From Flavobacterium cyclinae (GTDB taxonomy: Bacteria > Bacteroidota > Bacteroidia > Flavobacteriales > Flavobacteriaceae): a stretch of 64,000 nucleotides of DNA. Position numbers and translations under genes: made by a program. Below, piece by piece: positions 7,704 through 16,191 of this stretch (position 1 is the first letter of the stretch; each line of letters opens with the position of its first letter). Location: assembly GCF_021172145.1 (NCBI RefSeq), contig NZ_CP089095.1, positions 186,001 to 250,000 of the forward strand. The letters are read 5' to 3'. Below the pieces are notes generated by a model. It worked only from the letters and a program-made list of their open reading frames with translations. It was not told the DNA's origin and did no database searches.

Positions 7704-8660
7704 ATGTATAGATTTATTTTAGTACTTATTTTAATTTCAAACTTTTCTCATTCGCAAAAGAAAATGAAAATTCCACCTTATCTAAAAAAAGACGACACAG
7801 TTGCTATTGTTTGTACGGCTCGTAAATTTTTTCCAGAAGATGCAAAACCTGCTATTGAATTATTAGAATCTTGGGGATTAAAGGTCAAATTAGGCAGAAC
7901 CATAGGTTTAGATAGTTGCCAACTTGGCGGAACTGACGCTGAAAGAATTGCCGATTTTCAAGAAATGATGGATGATGACAACATCAAAGCGATTTGGTGT
8001 GCTCGTGGTGGTTATGGTACTGTTCGAATTATTGATTCATTAGATTTCACCAAATTCAAAAAGCATCCCAAATGGATTATGGGATTTTCTGATGTAACGG
8101 TTTTACACAGTCAATTGAACGTGGAACGCGTGGCTACATTGCATTCAATTATGCCATTTACGGTTCCAAAAGCTCCAGAAGAAGTGAAAGAAACCTTGCG
8201 AAAAGCGCTTTTTGGAGAAGCTATTTCATATACAATTCCATCAAAATCGTATGATATAAAAGGAAAAGCTTCTGGCGAATTAGTGGGCGGAAATATTTCA
8301 ATTTTATATAGTTTATTGGGTTCAAAATCTTCTATTGATACGAAAGGTAAAATCCTCTTTATTGAAGATTTGGACGAATATTTGTATCACATCGATAGAA
8401 TGATGTACAACTTAAAACGCAATGGTTATTTCGAAAATGTAAAAGGAATTATTGTGGGAAGCATGTCTGATATGCACGATAACGAAATTCCGTTCGGACA
8501 AAATGAAGTCCAAATTATTACTGCAATTGCTAAGGAATACAACATTCCAATTGCTTTCGAATTTCCAGCGGGACATCAAAAAGACAACCGCACTTTGATT
8601 CTTGGGAAACAAGTAGATTTTGAAGTTAACGAAAAAGAAGTAAAACTTCAATTTCATTAA
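7704..8660 (+). CDS. LD-carboxypeptidase (peptidase S66 family)
   Basis: 318 residues with an N-terminal signal peptide ([15 protein letters not shown]). The mature part starts with the S66 opening [19 protein letters not shown]. It carries the [10 protein letters not shown] loop, the nucleophile-serine motif [10 protein letters not shown], the acidic residue in [10 protein letters not shown] and the late His in [11 protein letters not shown], so the Ser-Glu-His triad is complete. The family cleaves the LD bond of muropeptide tetrapeptides during peptidoglycan recycling; some relatives (MccF) detoxify microcin. A signal peptide suggests periplasmic action, unlike cytoplasmic E. coli LdcA. A -7-like box TACTTTTG (7678-7685) lies just upstream without a clear -33 partner. 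Confidence 0.87.
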   Translation: MYRFILVLILISNFSHSQKKMKIPPYLKKDDTVAIVCTARKFFPEDAKPAIELLESWGLKVKLGRTIGLDSCQLGGTDAERIADFQEMMDDDNIKAIWCARGGYGTVRIIDSLDFTKFKKHPKWIMGFSDVTVLHSQLNVERVATLHSIMPFTVPKAPEEVKETLRKALFGEAISYTIPSKSYDIKGKASGELVGGNISILYSLLGSKSSIDTKGKILFIEDLDEYLYHIDRMMYNLKRNGYFENVKGIIVGSMSDMHDNEIPFGQNEVQIITAIAKEYNIPIAFEFPAGHQKDNRTLILGKQVDFEVNEKEVKLQFH

Positions 8661-8700
8661 AATTGGCATATCGACACATTGATAATTGACACATTGAAAA
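8661..8700. repeat. TTGACACATTG-family intergenic repeat
   Basis: The whole gap between the LD-carboxypeptidase and yraN-like genes is made of repeated words: AATTGGCATATCGACACATT then GATAATTGACACATTGAAAA. The same words (AATTGGCA, GACACATTGATAA) make up 17771-17845 before atpG. In both places the repeat runs right up to the start codon. Confidence 0.6.
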
Positions 8701-9060
8701 ATGGCAGAACACAACGATTTAGGAAAACTTGGAGAAGAATTAGCAGTTGATTTCTTAGAAAAAAACGGCTACGAAATCTTGGAAACGAATTGGGTTTTTG
8801 ACAAAGCCGAAATCGATATTATTTCTCAAAAAGATAATATTCTGGCAGTTGTAGAAGTAAAAACGCGTTCGAGCATTGATTTTGGTTTACCTCAAGATTT
8901 TGTAAAACCCAAAAAGATTCAATTATTGTTAAAAGCTGTAAATGAATATGTTATTCAAAATGACTTAGATGTTGAAGTTCGATTTGACATTGTTGCAATT
9001 CATAAAGAAAACACAGAATTTGTTATAGAACATATTGAAGAAGCGTTTTATTATTTTTAA
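8701..9060 (+). CDS. YraN/UPF0102 family endonuclease-like protein
   Basis: 119 residues, typical for the UPF0102 family. The opening DLGKLGEELAVDFLEKNGY and the core AEIDII followed by AVVEVKTRS form the PD-(D/E)xK nuclease-like signature (Asp, Glu-x-Lys). The cellular role is not settled; the fold resembles Holliday-junction resolvases. It lies between the LD-carboxypeptidase and an ACT-like protein on the same strand. The leader is entirely composed of an intergenic repeat, which also positions its ribosome-binding region. Confidence 0.88.
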   Translation: MAEHNDLGKLGEELAVDFLEKNGYEILETNWVFDKAEIDIISQKDNILAVVEVKTRSSIDFGLPQDFVKPKKIQLLLKAVNEYVIQNDLDVEVRFDIVAIHKENTEFVIEHIEEAFYYF

Positions 9061-9121
9061 TGTTAAATTTATAACAATTTGTTTTTTATTTTTATCTTTG
9101 CCCCAAACAAACTATAAAAAA

Positions 9122-9787
9122 ATGAAAACAATATCTTCAGTAGTAGAACAATACATTAAATCTAAGCCTTTTTTATTGAGTTCACTTTCTCAAGGAATTA
9201 TCAACTTAACCTCGCTAGCCCGAATAATGATGCCTGAATTAGAGGCACATTTAGGGAAAGATGTTAAACAAGGAGCAGTGGTAATGTCTTTAAAAAGACT
9301 TTCTGAGGAATTAGATTTTAAAATCAATTATAAAATTTCAAAAGTATTAAAGAATATTGGTGAAATTACAGTTCGTTCTTCACTTACAGATTTCACTTAC
9401 ATCATTTCAGATACTCTTTTAGATAATCAAGCCAAATTGATTTCTGAGATTAATAAAAACCAAGATATTTTCTATACCTCTTCTCGAGGTGTAAACGAAA
9501 CAAATATTGTAATTAGCGCTTCTGTTGAGCAACTCATAGAAACTATTTTTAAGAATGAGAAATTAACGCATAAGATTGAAAATCTTTCTTCTATTACCGT
9601 TAAGTTGCCTCAAGAAAATATTTCAACACCAGGAGTTTATTATTATATCTTTCAAAGATTAGCATGGGAAGGAATTATCATTCATGAGGTAATTTCAACA
9701 ACTAATGAATTTACAATAATTGTTAGTGATGATCAAATAGATGTTGCCTTTAAGGTAATTAAAGACTTAAAAAATGTCTTTGATTAA
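9122..9787 (+). CDS. ACT-domain-like regulatory protein
   Basis: 221 residues from the ATG at 9122. An upstream in-frame ATG at 9035 would overlap yraN and add a tail translated from the promoter region, so I reject it. A strong -7 box TATCTTTG lies at 9093-9100. The N-terminal 110 residues are helical with a winged-helix feel (LARIMMPELEAHLGKDVKQGAVVMSLKRL). The C-terminal part (from about 145) resembles paired ACT domains as in aspartate kinases: ITVKLPQENISTPGVYYYIF and TTNEFTIIVSDDQIDVAFKVI. There is no kinase domain, so the aspartate-kinase label that such proteins receive would be misleading. The combination suggests a small-molecule-responsive DNA-binding regulator (inference). Confidence 0.65.
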   Translation: MKTISSVVEQYIKSKPFLLSSLSQGIINLTSLARIMMPELEAHLGKDVKQGAVVMSLKRLSEELDFKINYKISKVLKNIGEITVRSSLTDFTYIISDTLLDNQAKLISEINKNQDIFYTSSRGVNETNIVISASVEQLIETIFKNEKLTHKIENLSSITVKLPQENISTPGVYYYIFQRLAWEGIIIHEVISTTNEFTIIVSDDQIDVAFKVIKDLKNVFD

Positions 9788-9893
9788 TAAAAAATCGCCT
9801 ATTTTTTTTCACATCAAAAAATAAATGTATTTTTACCATTCTATACATACTAAAATACCGTTTTAGTAGTTTAGAGTACAAATACCTTTAACA

Positions 9894-12518
9894 TTGAAAA
9901 GCAATTTATTTAAATACTCTTTTGCGGTTGGTTTCTTGTTTTTTTTGATAGCTTGTTCTGTCAAAAAAGATAAATTTATCAATCGAAATTTTCATGCAGT
10001 TACTACAGAATATAACGTTTTATATAATGGTAATATCGCCTTAGAAAAAGGAATTGAAGAATTAAAACTTACGTATCGAGATAATTTCTGGGAACTATTA
10101 CCAGTAGAAAGAACTTCTGATGCTGAAGAAGCTATTTTACCAGGACAAACTAAAAATCAAAATTTTGAACGTGCTGAAGAAAAAGCAGTTAAAGCTATTC
10201 AAAAGCATTCTATGAATATTGCGGGTACTGAAAGAAATCCACAAATGGATGAAGCGTATCTCTTATTAGCCAAAGCACGTTATTACGAAAATCGATTTAT
10301 TCCATCTCTTGAAGCTTTAAATTACATTCTTTATAAATACCCATTAAGTGATAGAATTTATCATGCTAAAGTGTGGAGAGAAAAAGTAAATATTCGTTTA
10401 GATAATGAAGATTTAGCAATAAAAAATCTAAAATTACTTTTAAAAGATAAAAAAATAAAAGGTCAGGATTTAGCTGATGCTAATGCCATGTTGGCACAAG
10501 CTTATATTAATTTAAAAATTAATGATACCGCAATTGTAGCCTTAAAAATTGCAAAAGAAGCAACAAATAATAACGACGAAAAAGCACGGTATACATTTAT
10601 TCTAGGGCAACTTTATGAAAGTTATGAATATAACGACAGTGCTTATTTTGCTTTTCAGGAGGTTATAGATATGAATAGAAAATCTCCGAGAAGATATGTT
10701 ATTCAAGCTCATGCAAAACAAGCCAGTCAGTTTGATTATTCTAAAGGAGATACATTAGTTTTTACTGAAAAATTTAACAAACTTATTGAAGATAGAGAGA
10801 ACAGAGCGTATCTAGATATTTTACATCATCAAATGGGAATATTTTATGATAAGTTAGGGTTAAATGAAAAAGCAAAAAAATACTATAATAAATCAGTAAA
10901 ATCACTATCAAGAGATAAGTATTTAGTGGCTTCAAATTACAGAAATTTAGGTGAAATTTTCTTTAAAGAAGCAGCTTATAAAACAGCCGGTAAGTACTAT
11001 GATAGTACATTAATTCAACTTAATGATAGAACTAGAGAATATCGAAAAATCAAGAAAAAAAGAGATAATCTAGAAGATGTAATTAAGTATGAAACTATTG
11101 CTCAACAAAATGATAGTATTTTAAAAGTTGTGGCAATGAGTGATTTAGAAAGAACATCCTATTTTGAGGGTCACATTGCAAAATTAAAAATAGAAGACGA
11201 GAAGAAAGCAAAACTTGCTGCAGAAAAAGCAGAAAAAGAAGCGAATATTCAAGCAAATAATGCAATTTCTCCTGATAAAATAAATCCATCTGGAAAAAAA
11301 GATTTAAATGTTGATGTTGGCGGACCTTCTATGATGCCTCCTGGTATGATGGTGGACAACAACACAAGTAGTTTTTATTTTTATAATCCGGTAGCAGTTG
11401 AATTTGGAAAGAAAGAATTTCAAGCTATTTGGGGAAAAAGAACATTACAAGATAATTGGAGGCTTTCCGTAAATAATTCCAATACTAATTTTAGCCAAAC
11501 AGTTAATGATACTTTGGTAGATGGTGACCAAATAAATGGAGGTGCTAAAGGTGAAATAAATCCAAAATACGACATTCAGTTTTATTTGTCCCAAATTCCT
11601 ACAGACCAAAAGTTATTAGATAGTTTAGCTAAAGACCGAAATTTTGCCTACTACCAACTTGGAGTAATTTACAAAGAGAAATTTAAAGAATTACATTTAG
11701 CAGCATCACGTTTAGAACAACTATTAAAAAACAATCCAGAAGAACGTTTAGTGCTGCCTTCAATGTATAATTTATATAAAATTTATCAGCAGATATCGCC
11801 CGAAAAAGCGGCAGATATGAAAAATCAAATTTTAGCTAAATATCCAAATAGTAGATATGCTCAAATTATAAACAATCCTGAAAATGAAGTTACAGATAAT
11901 GATAATCCAGAAATGGTGTTCAATGCTTTATACAAACAATTTGAGAACAATCAATTAAGGGAAATTTATACCGAATTAGAAGAAGCCATTTTCAAATTTA
12001 CAGGAGAAGAATCACTTCCAAAATTTGAAATGTTAAAGGCAAAAGTTCTAGGACGTTTAAAAGGAGTAGAAGAATATAAAAAAGCCTTAAACTTTGTTGC
12101 ATTAACTTATCCTAATTCATTAGAAGGAAAACAAGCTGAAAAAATTCTGCAAATGGAAGTACCTTTAATTGAAGCGCTAGACTTTGGTTTGCAAGAGCCA
12201 ACAAGTTATAAGATAATTTTCCCTAAGAAGTTTCCTTATGATAAAGATGCTAAAAATGTAATAGAAAAGATTACTAAATATATAAAAGATACGAATGCAG
12301 TAGCTTTAAAATCATCTGAAGATATTTATACTTTATCAGATAATTTTATTGTAATTCATGGTTTTGATAATAAAGATGCTGCAATTTCAGTATTAGCTGT
12401 TTTACAATTGCATAAAAATTACAAATTAACAGATAAAGTATACATAATTTCAACGGAAGATTATAAAATTGTTCAAATGAAAAAGAAGTTGGAAGAATGG
12501 ATATTGATGAATAAATAA
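9894..12518 (+). CDS. sprE: SprE/PorW-like T9SS and gliding motility lipoprotein
   Basis: 874 residues starting with TTG at 9894; no earlier ATG fits and the signal sequence begins here. The lipobox FLIACS directs lipidation, followed by the family's characteristic NRNFHAVTTEYNVLYNG. Several tetratricopeptide-like repeats fill about residues 100-400, then a Lys/Glu-rich coiled stretch (about 430-460), a Gly/Met-rich linker (SMMPPGMMV) and further TPRs (about 560-760). In Flavobacterium johnsoniae SprE is needed for gliding and type IX secretion, and PorW is its Porphyromonas counterpart. Length, lipobox and layout fit. It is followed 21 nt later by a bactofilin gene and then the atp genes, an order I recall for F. 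johnsoniae sprE. Confidence 0.88.
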   Translation: MKSNLFKYSFAVGFLFFLIACSVKKDKFINRNFHAVTTEYNVLYNGNIALEKGIEELKLTYRDNFWELLPVERTSDAEEAILPGQTKNQNFERAEEKAVKAIQKHSMNIAGTERNPQMDEAYLLLAKARYYENRFIPSLEALNYILYKYPLSDRIYHAKVWREKVNIRLDNEDLAIKNLKLLLKDKKIKGQDLADANAMLAQAYINLKINDTAIVALKIAKEATNNNDEKARYTFILGQLYESYEYNDSAYFAFQEVIDMNRKSPRRYVIQAHAKQASQFDYSKGDTLVFTEKFNKLIEDRENRAYLDILHHQMGIFYDKLGLNEKAKKYYNKSVKSLSRDKYLVASNYRNLGEIFFKEAAYKTAGKYYDSTLIQLNDRTREYRKIKKKRDNLEDVIKYETIAQQNDSILKVVAMSDLERTSYFEGHIAKLKIEDEKKAKLAAEKAEKEANIQANNAISPDKINPSGKKDLNVDVGGPSMMPPGMMVDNNTSSFYFYNPVAVEFGKKEFQAIWGKRTLQDNWRLSVNNSNTNFSQTVNDTLVDGDQINGGAKGEINPKYDIQFYLSQIPTDQKLLDSLAKDRNFAYYQLGVIYKEKFKELHLAASRLEQLLKNNPEERLVLPSMYNLYKIYQQISPEKAADMKNQILAKYPNSRYAQIINNPENEVTDNDNPEMVFNALYKQFENNQLREIYTELEEAIFKFTGEESLPKFEMLKAKVLGRLKGVEEYKKALNFVALTYPNSLEGKQAEKILQMEVPLIEALDFGLQEPTSYKIIFPKKFPYDKDAKNVIEKITKYIKDTNAVALKSSEDIYTLSDNFIVIHGFDNKDAAISVLAVLQLHKNYKLTDKVYIISTEDYKIVQMKKKLEEWILMNK

Positions 12519-12539
12519 TAATCCTAAAACCTTAATATA

Positions 12540-12893
12540 ATGTTTGATAAAGTAAAAAACCAGGATCATTTGTTAGGAAAAACAAACAGAATTGTTGAAG
12601 GCACAACAATCAATGGTAATATATCTACATTGGCTGATTTAAGATTAGACGGAAAGTTAACGGGGAATATTTCATCTGAAGGAAAAATTGTAATTGGTCC
12701 AACGGGTGAAGTGGTAGGAGATATTGAATGCAAAAATATTGATGTTGAAGGCAAATTTTCCGGAAAATTAGTAATAGAAGAAATGCTCAATATAAAGTCT
12801 AAAGCACATATAGTAGGAGAAGTAATTGTAGGAAAGCTAGCAGTAGAGCCAGGAGCTCGATTTGAAGCTAGTTGCGTAATGAGAAACTCCTAA
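12540..12893 (+). CDS. bactofilin (polymer-forming cytoskeletal protein)
   Basis: 117 residues. After a short N-terminal tail the protein is a right-handed beta-helix of the DUF583 family, seen as regularly spaced hydrophobic repeats: NRIVEGTTINGNISTLADLR, LDGKLTGNISSEGKIVIGP, then GEVVGDIECKNIDVEGKFSG and MLNIKSKAHIVGEVIVGKL. Bactofilins polymerise without nucleotide and scaffold envelope proteins. Placed directly after sprE, it may organise the gliding/secretion apparatus, but that is inference. The C-terminus (ASCVMRNS) is short. Confidence 0.9.
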   Translation: MFDKVKNQDHLLGKTNRIVEGTTINGNISTLADLRLDGKLTGNISSEGKIVIGPTGEVVGDIECKNIDVEGKFSGKLVIEEMLNIKSKAHIVGEVIVGKLAVEPGARFEASCVMRNS

Positions 12894-12949
12894 TCATAAC
12901 AACTAGTAAAAGTAAATACTTTTGAGTTAACTAAAAACTCAAGCCAAAT

Positions 12950-13177
12950 ATGGATTCTAAAAAGAAACAAGCTAACAAATGGTTGGTTTTTATGAATATT
13001 CCATTTCAAATGGGATTGATTATTTTTGGCTTTTCGTACCTTGGTGGTTGGCTTGATGAAAAATATCCTAATCCAGATAATTATTTTTTAAAGGGTATAA
13101 CATTACTTGGAGTTTTTGTAGCGCTCTATAATGTAATTAAACAAGTAAATCAATTAAATAGTAAAAAAGATGTTTAA
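12950..13177 (+). CDS. AtpZ/AtpI-like small membrane protein
   Basis: 75 residues with two predicted membrane helices (about 20-32 and 47-63) separated by GGWLDEKYPNPDNYFL. This hairpin is typical of AtpZ-type proteins placed before F-type ATP synthase genes, where they help assembly or carry Mg/Ca. The stop codon overlaps the start of the next gene by eight bases, so both are translated together. The main atp promoter lies further downstream (13597-13625), so this gene is probably read from sprE/bactofilin or from a promoter I could not place. Confidence 0.75.
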   Translation: MDSKKKQANKWLVFMNIPFQMGLIIFGFSYLGGWLDEKYPNPDNYFLKGITLLGVFVALYNVIKQVNQLNSKKDV

Positions 13178-13547
13178 AAAACTACCTATTGTCGTTCAAA
13201 TTCTATTAATTTCCACTGTTTTTTTTCTAGTTCATTTTGGAATAGCAACTTCTTTTAATCATATTGATGTATCTAGATTTATCACGTCGTATGCAATTCA
13301 GTTAGTAATGACATTGTCCATTATTATGGCTTTGATTAAAATAAATGAACAAGCTAAACAACAACTAGGATTTGCTTTTCTTGGACTATCAACATTAAAA
13401 GTAGGAATCAGTTATTTTTTTGCAACTGGATATTTGTTTCAAAATAAAGAAATGCTTCAAATTAATAAAACTAATTTTTTCGTTATTTTTCTGTTTTTTT
13501 TAAGTCTAGATGTCTATTTTACAATAAGATTGCTAAACAAAAAGTAA
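13170..13547 (+). CDS. four-helix membrane protein upstream of atpB (AtpI-like)
   Basis: 125 residues, mostly hydrophobic: helices near 7-24, 38-56, 66-86 and 99-119. It begins MFKKLPIVVQILLISTVFFL. The position directly after the AtpZ-like gene and before atpB matches the conserved-in-place but weakly conserved-in-sequence AtpI of other phyla. No catalytic or binding residues can be picked out. It overlaps its upstream neighbour by eight bases and is followed by a 117-nt AT-rich gap holding the atpB promoter. Confidence 0.6.
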   Translation: MFKKLPIVVQILLISTVFFLVHFGIATSFNHIDVSRFITSYAIQLVMTLSIIMALIKINEQAKQQLGFAFLGLSTLKVGISYFFATGYLFQNKEMLQINKTNFFVIFLFFLSLDVYFTIRLLNKK

Positions 13548-13596
13548 TTTAAGGCAAAAAAATCAATAAAAATTCAAAAAAATATATTTTTCAAAC

Positions 13597-13625
13597 TTGG
13601 AATATTAATTAAAGTTGTACTTTTG
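13597..13625 (+). promoter_or_regulatory. promoter of the atpBEFHAG genes
   Basis: CTTG (TTG at 13597-13599) is followed after 18 nt by TACTTTTG (13618-13625), matching the Bacteroidota TTTG / TAnnTTTG pattern. Transcription would start around 13632, about 33 nt before the atpB ATG. Confidence 0.7.
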
Positions 13626-13664
13626 CAAAAATTTTTAAGACCAAAATTTTAGAATATAATCATT

Positions 13665-14807
13665 ATGGTGATTTTAAGAAAACCACTTCATGTAATAGCA
13701 GCTATCGCAATTGCGATGTTGCCTTTATTTAGTTTCGCAAACGTTTCCAATGATTCAGTAAAAAATGAATCTCATGAAGTTCATGCATCAGCAGAAGTTC
13801 ATCATGAAGCAGCTGCAGAACCTCAAGATAAAAAAGCTAAAGTTGATGCTTACATTCAACATCACTTACAAGATTCATATGATTTTACTTTTTTCTCGGA
13901 TGAAAAAGAAGGAAAACATTATGGGTTTTCATTGCCAGTTATTTTGATTGATAATGGTTTAAAAGTGTTTTCTTCTTCTAAATTTCACCATGGTGAAACT
14001 GTAGCTGAGGTTGATGGAAATTTCTACAAATTATACCACGGAAAAATTTACAAAACAGATGCTGCTGGAACAATTAGTTATGACGAGCACCATCATCCAA
14101 CAAATGCAAAGCCGCTAGATTTTTCAATAACAAAAAATGTAGTTTCAATGTTATTTGCTTCGGCGTTGTTATTATTAATGTTCGTTGGTTTGGCTAAATC
14201 ATACAAAAAAGGACCAATCCCAACAGGTTTTGGAAGAATTTTAGAACCACTTATTTTGTTCATCAGAGACGAAATCGCTATTCCAAACATCGGAGAGAAA
14301 AAATATAGAAAATTCATGGGGTATTTATTAACTGTGTTTTTCTTAATTTGGTTATTAAATTTACTTGGAATGACTCCGCTAGGAATCAACGTAACAGGTA
14401 ATATTGCAGTAACTATTTGTTTGGCTTTATTTACATACTTTATTACACAATTTAGTGCAAATAAAGATTATTGGATGCACATCTTCTGGATGCCAGGTGT
14501 TCCGGTTCCAATGAAGATTATCTTAATGCCAATCGAAATTTTAGGAACATTAACAAAACCATTCGCATTATTAATTCGTTTGTTTGCAAACATTACAGCG
14601 GGTCACGTTGTAATCATGAGTTTAATTGCAATGATTTTTGTTGGAAAAAATTTAGCAGCTGATTTACCTATATCATTAGGATTAACATTGTTCATTTCTA
14701 TTATTGAAGTATTAGTAGCATTCCTACAAGCTTTCATCTTTACAATGTTGTCATCATTGTTTATTGGTATGGCAGTTCAAGATCATCATCACGACGATCA
14801 TCATTAA
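13665..14807 (+). CDS. atpB: F1Fo ATP synthase subunit a
   Basis: 380 residues, about 100 longer than E. coli subunit a. The C-terminal 230 residues hold the membrane helices, with the essential Arg in KPFALLIRLFANITAGHVV and a final pair of helices. The N-terminus is unusual: a signal-peptide-like segment (IAAIAIAMLPLFSFA) is followed by a His/Glu-rich stretch (HEVHASAEVHHEAAAE) and a soluble domain of about 110 residues before the first core helix (near 160). The C-terminus is also His-rich (DHHHDDHH). The subunit forms the proton channel beside the c-ring. It heads atpB-E-F-H-A-G behind a clear promoter; long N-terminal regions are known in Bacteroidota. Confidence 0.95.
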   Translation: MVILRKPLHVIAAIAIAMLPLFSFANVSNDSVKNESHEVHASAEVHHEAAAEPQDKKAKVDAYIQHHLQDSYDFTFFSDEKEGKHYGFSLPVILIDNGLKVFSSSKFHHGETVAEVDGNFYKLYHGKIYKTDAAGTISYDEHHHPTNAKPLDFSITKNVVSMLFASALLLLMFVGLAKSYKKGPIPTGFGRILEPLILFIRDEIAIPNIGEKKYRKFMGYLLTVFFLIWLLNLLGMTPLGINVTGNIAVTICLALFTYFITQFSANKDYWMHIFWMPGVPVPMKIILMPIEILGTLTKPFALLIRLFANITAGHVVIMSLIAMIFVGKNLAADLPISLGLTLFISIIEVLVAFLQAFIFTMLSSLFIGMAVQDHHHDDHH

Positions 14808-14842
14808 AATTGAGTATTGTTTAATTTAATAAATTAATTATC

Positions 14843-15040
14843 ATGGAGGGAACTCTTAATTTAATCGGAGCAGGTCTAGTTGTTATTGGAGCTGGTTTAG
14901 GTTTAGGAAAAATCGGTGGTTCTGCAATGGACGCTATTGCACGTCAACCAGAAGCTGCAGGTAAAATTCAAACAGCGATGATTATTATCGCTGCTTTATT
15001 AGAAGGTTTAGCATTCGCTGCTTTAATCTTAGGAAAATAA
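14843..15040 (+). CDS. atpE: F1Fo ATP synthase subunit c
   Basis: 65 residues, two helices. The first is Gly-rich (GAGLVVIGAGLGLGKIGGSA), the polar loop is ARQPE (33-37), and the second carries the ion-binding carboxylate Glu 54 in ALLEGLAFAA. It forms the rotating ring that carries protons through Fo. It is followed by a strong hairpin with A/T flanks before atpF, which is discussed separately and may set the higher c-subunit dosage by partial termination or mRNA protection. Confidence 0.97.
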   Translation: MEGTLNLIGAGLVVIGAGLGLGKIGGSAMDAIARQPEAAGKIQTAMIIIAALLEGLAFAALILGK

Positions 15041-15055
15041 TAAAGAAAGAAAAAA

Positions 15056-15086
15056 CAGTATCTGTAACGGTTGGTTACAGGTACTG
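15056..15086 (+). terminator. hairpin between atpE and atpF (partial terminator or mRNA-stabilising stem)
   Basis: CAGTATCTGTAAC (15056-15068) pairs with 15074-15086 over 13 bp with one G-U pair and a 5-nt GGTTG loop; A5 precedes and CTTTT follows. It looks like an intrinsic terminator, yet the operon must be read through it, so attenuation or 3'-end protection of the atpE message is likely. Confidence 0.75.
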
Positions 15087-15129
15087 CTTTTAAAAAGAAA
15101 GTACTATTTAAACATATATTTTTCAAAAC

Positions 15130-15630
15130 ATGGAGAAATTAATTAACGATTTTTCATTCGGACTATTTTTCTGGCAAGCAATTATCTTATTAGTATTAAT
15201 TTTACTAATGGTTAAATTTGCTTGGAAACCTATCATGAATTCAATTGTAGCTCGTGAAGAAGGAATTTCTAACGCTTTATTAGCAGCTGAAAATGCTAAG
15301 AAAGAAATGCAAAACTTGAAGTCGGATAATGAAAAATTATTAGCTGAAGCTAGAGCTGAAAGAGACTTGATGATTAAAGAAGCAAGAGAAATCAAAGAAA
15401 AAATGATTGCTGATGCTAAATCTGAAGCGCAAGCACAAGGCGAAAAAATGATTGAGGCTGCTAAAGCTTCTATCGAAAGTGAGAAAAATGCAGCTATGGC
15501 AGAATTGAAAAATCAAGTTTCTTCTTTGTCATTAGAAATTGCTGAGACATTATTAAAAGAAGAATTATCTAACAAGGAAGCTCAAACTAAATTAGTTGAG
15601 AAAATGTTAGGTGACGCTAAATTAAACTAA
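15130..15630 (+). CDS. atpF: F1Fo ATP synthase subunit b
   Basis: 166 residues: one membrane helix at about 10-28 (LFFWQAIILLVLILLMVKF) then a long, highly charged helix rich in Ala, Glu and Lys (about 35-166), as expected for the peripheral stalk. It dimerises to tie the F1 head to subunit a. It is separated from atpE by the 31-nt hairpin region, while atpH begins four nt after its stop. Confidence 0.96.
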   Translation: MEKLINDFSFGLFFWQAIILLVLILLMVKFAWKPIMNSIVAREEGISNALLAAENAKKEMQNLKSDNEKLLAEARAERDLMIKEAREIKEKMIADAKSEAQAQGEKMIEAAKASIESEKNAAMAELKNQVSSLSLEIAETLLKEELSNKEAQTKLVEKMLGDAKLN

Positions 15631-15634
15631 TATC

Positions 15635-16168
15635 ATGGCAGGAACTAGAGCAGCAATTCGATACGCTAAAGCTATTTTGGATATTGCCAAAGTAAATAAT
15701 TCTGTAGATGCAGTTAATGCAGATATGATTGCTATTGCAAAAGCAATTAAAGAAAGTGCAGAATTAAAAGACTTCTTGCAAAGTCCAATTGTTAAAGGGG
15801 AAATTAAATTTTCATCTTTAAATGAAATTTTTGCTTCTGCTCAAAAAGAGACAAAAGGATTATTTCAATTGCTTTTAGCAAACAAAAGATTTGAATTATT
15901 AAACGATGTTGCTTTACAGTTCAATGCTTTATACGATGAACTTAACGGAATTGAGATAGCTAAAGTAACAACAGCTGTTCCAATGACTGCTGAGTTAGAA
16001 GCTAAAGTATTGGCAAAAATTGCATCGTTTTCAAATAAAAAAATAACTATTCAAAATATTGTAGATCCGGCTATCATTGGTGGATTTATTTTAAGAATGG
16101 GCGACAAACAATACAATGCATCTGTGGCAAGCAGACTGCAAAATTTAAAAAGAGAGTTTAGTAATTAA
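15635..16168 (+). CDS. atpH: F1Fo ATP synthase subunit delta
   Basis: 177 residues, the usual delta/OSCP length. The start GTRAAIRYAKAILDIA, the middle FLQSPIVKGEIK and the C-terminal VDPAIIGGFILRMGDKQYNASV signature are all present. It links the b stalk to the top of the alpha-beta hexamer. It lies four nt after atpF and 23 nt before atpA. Confidence 0.96.
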   Translation: MAGTRAAIRYAKAILDIAKVNNSVDAVNADMIAIAKAIKESAELKDFLQSPIVKGEIKFSSLNEIFASAQKETKGLFQLLLANKRFELLNDVALQFNALYDELNGIEIAKVTTAVPMTAELEAKVLAKIASFSNKKITIQNIVDPAIIGGFILRMGDKQYNASVASRLQNLKREFSN

Positions 16169-16191
16169 TATACCATTAAAGATATATCAAA

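Noticed and set aside
9035..9121. 29-codon N-terminal extension of the ACT-like protein starting MKKRFIIFN
   Set aside because: It overlaps the yraN-like gene and reads through the TATCTTTG box at 9093-9100; the ATG at 9122 starts the conserved part.
13765..13947. 60-codon reading frame in another phase of atpB
   Set aside because: It lies wholly inside the well-supported atpB frame, has no family likeness and no ribosome-binding site.
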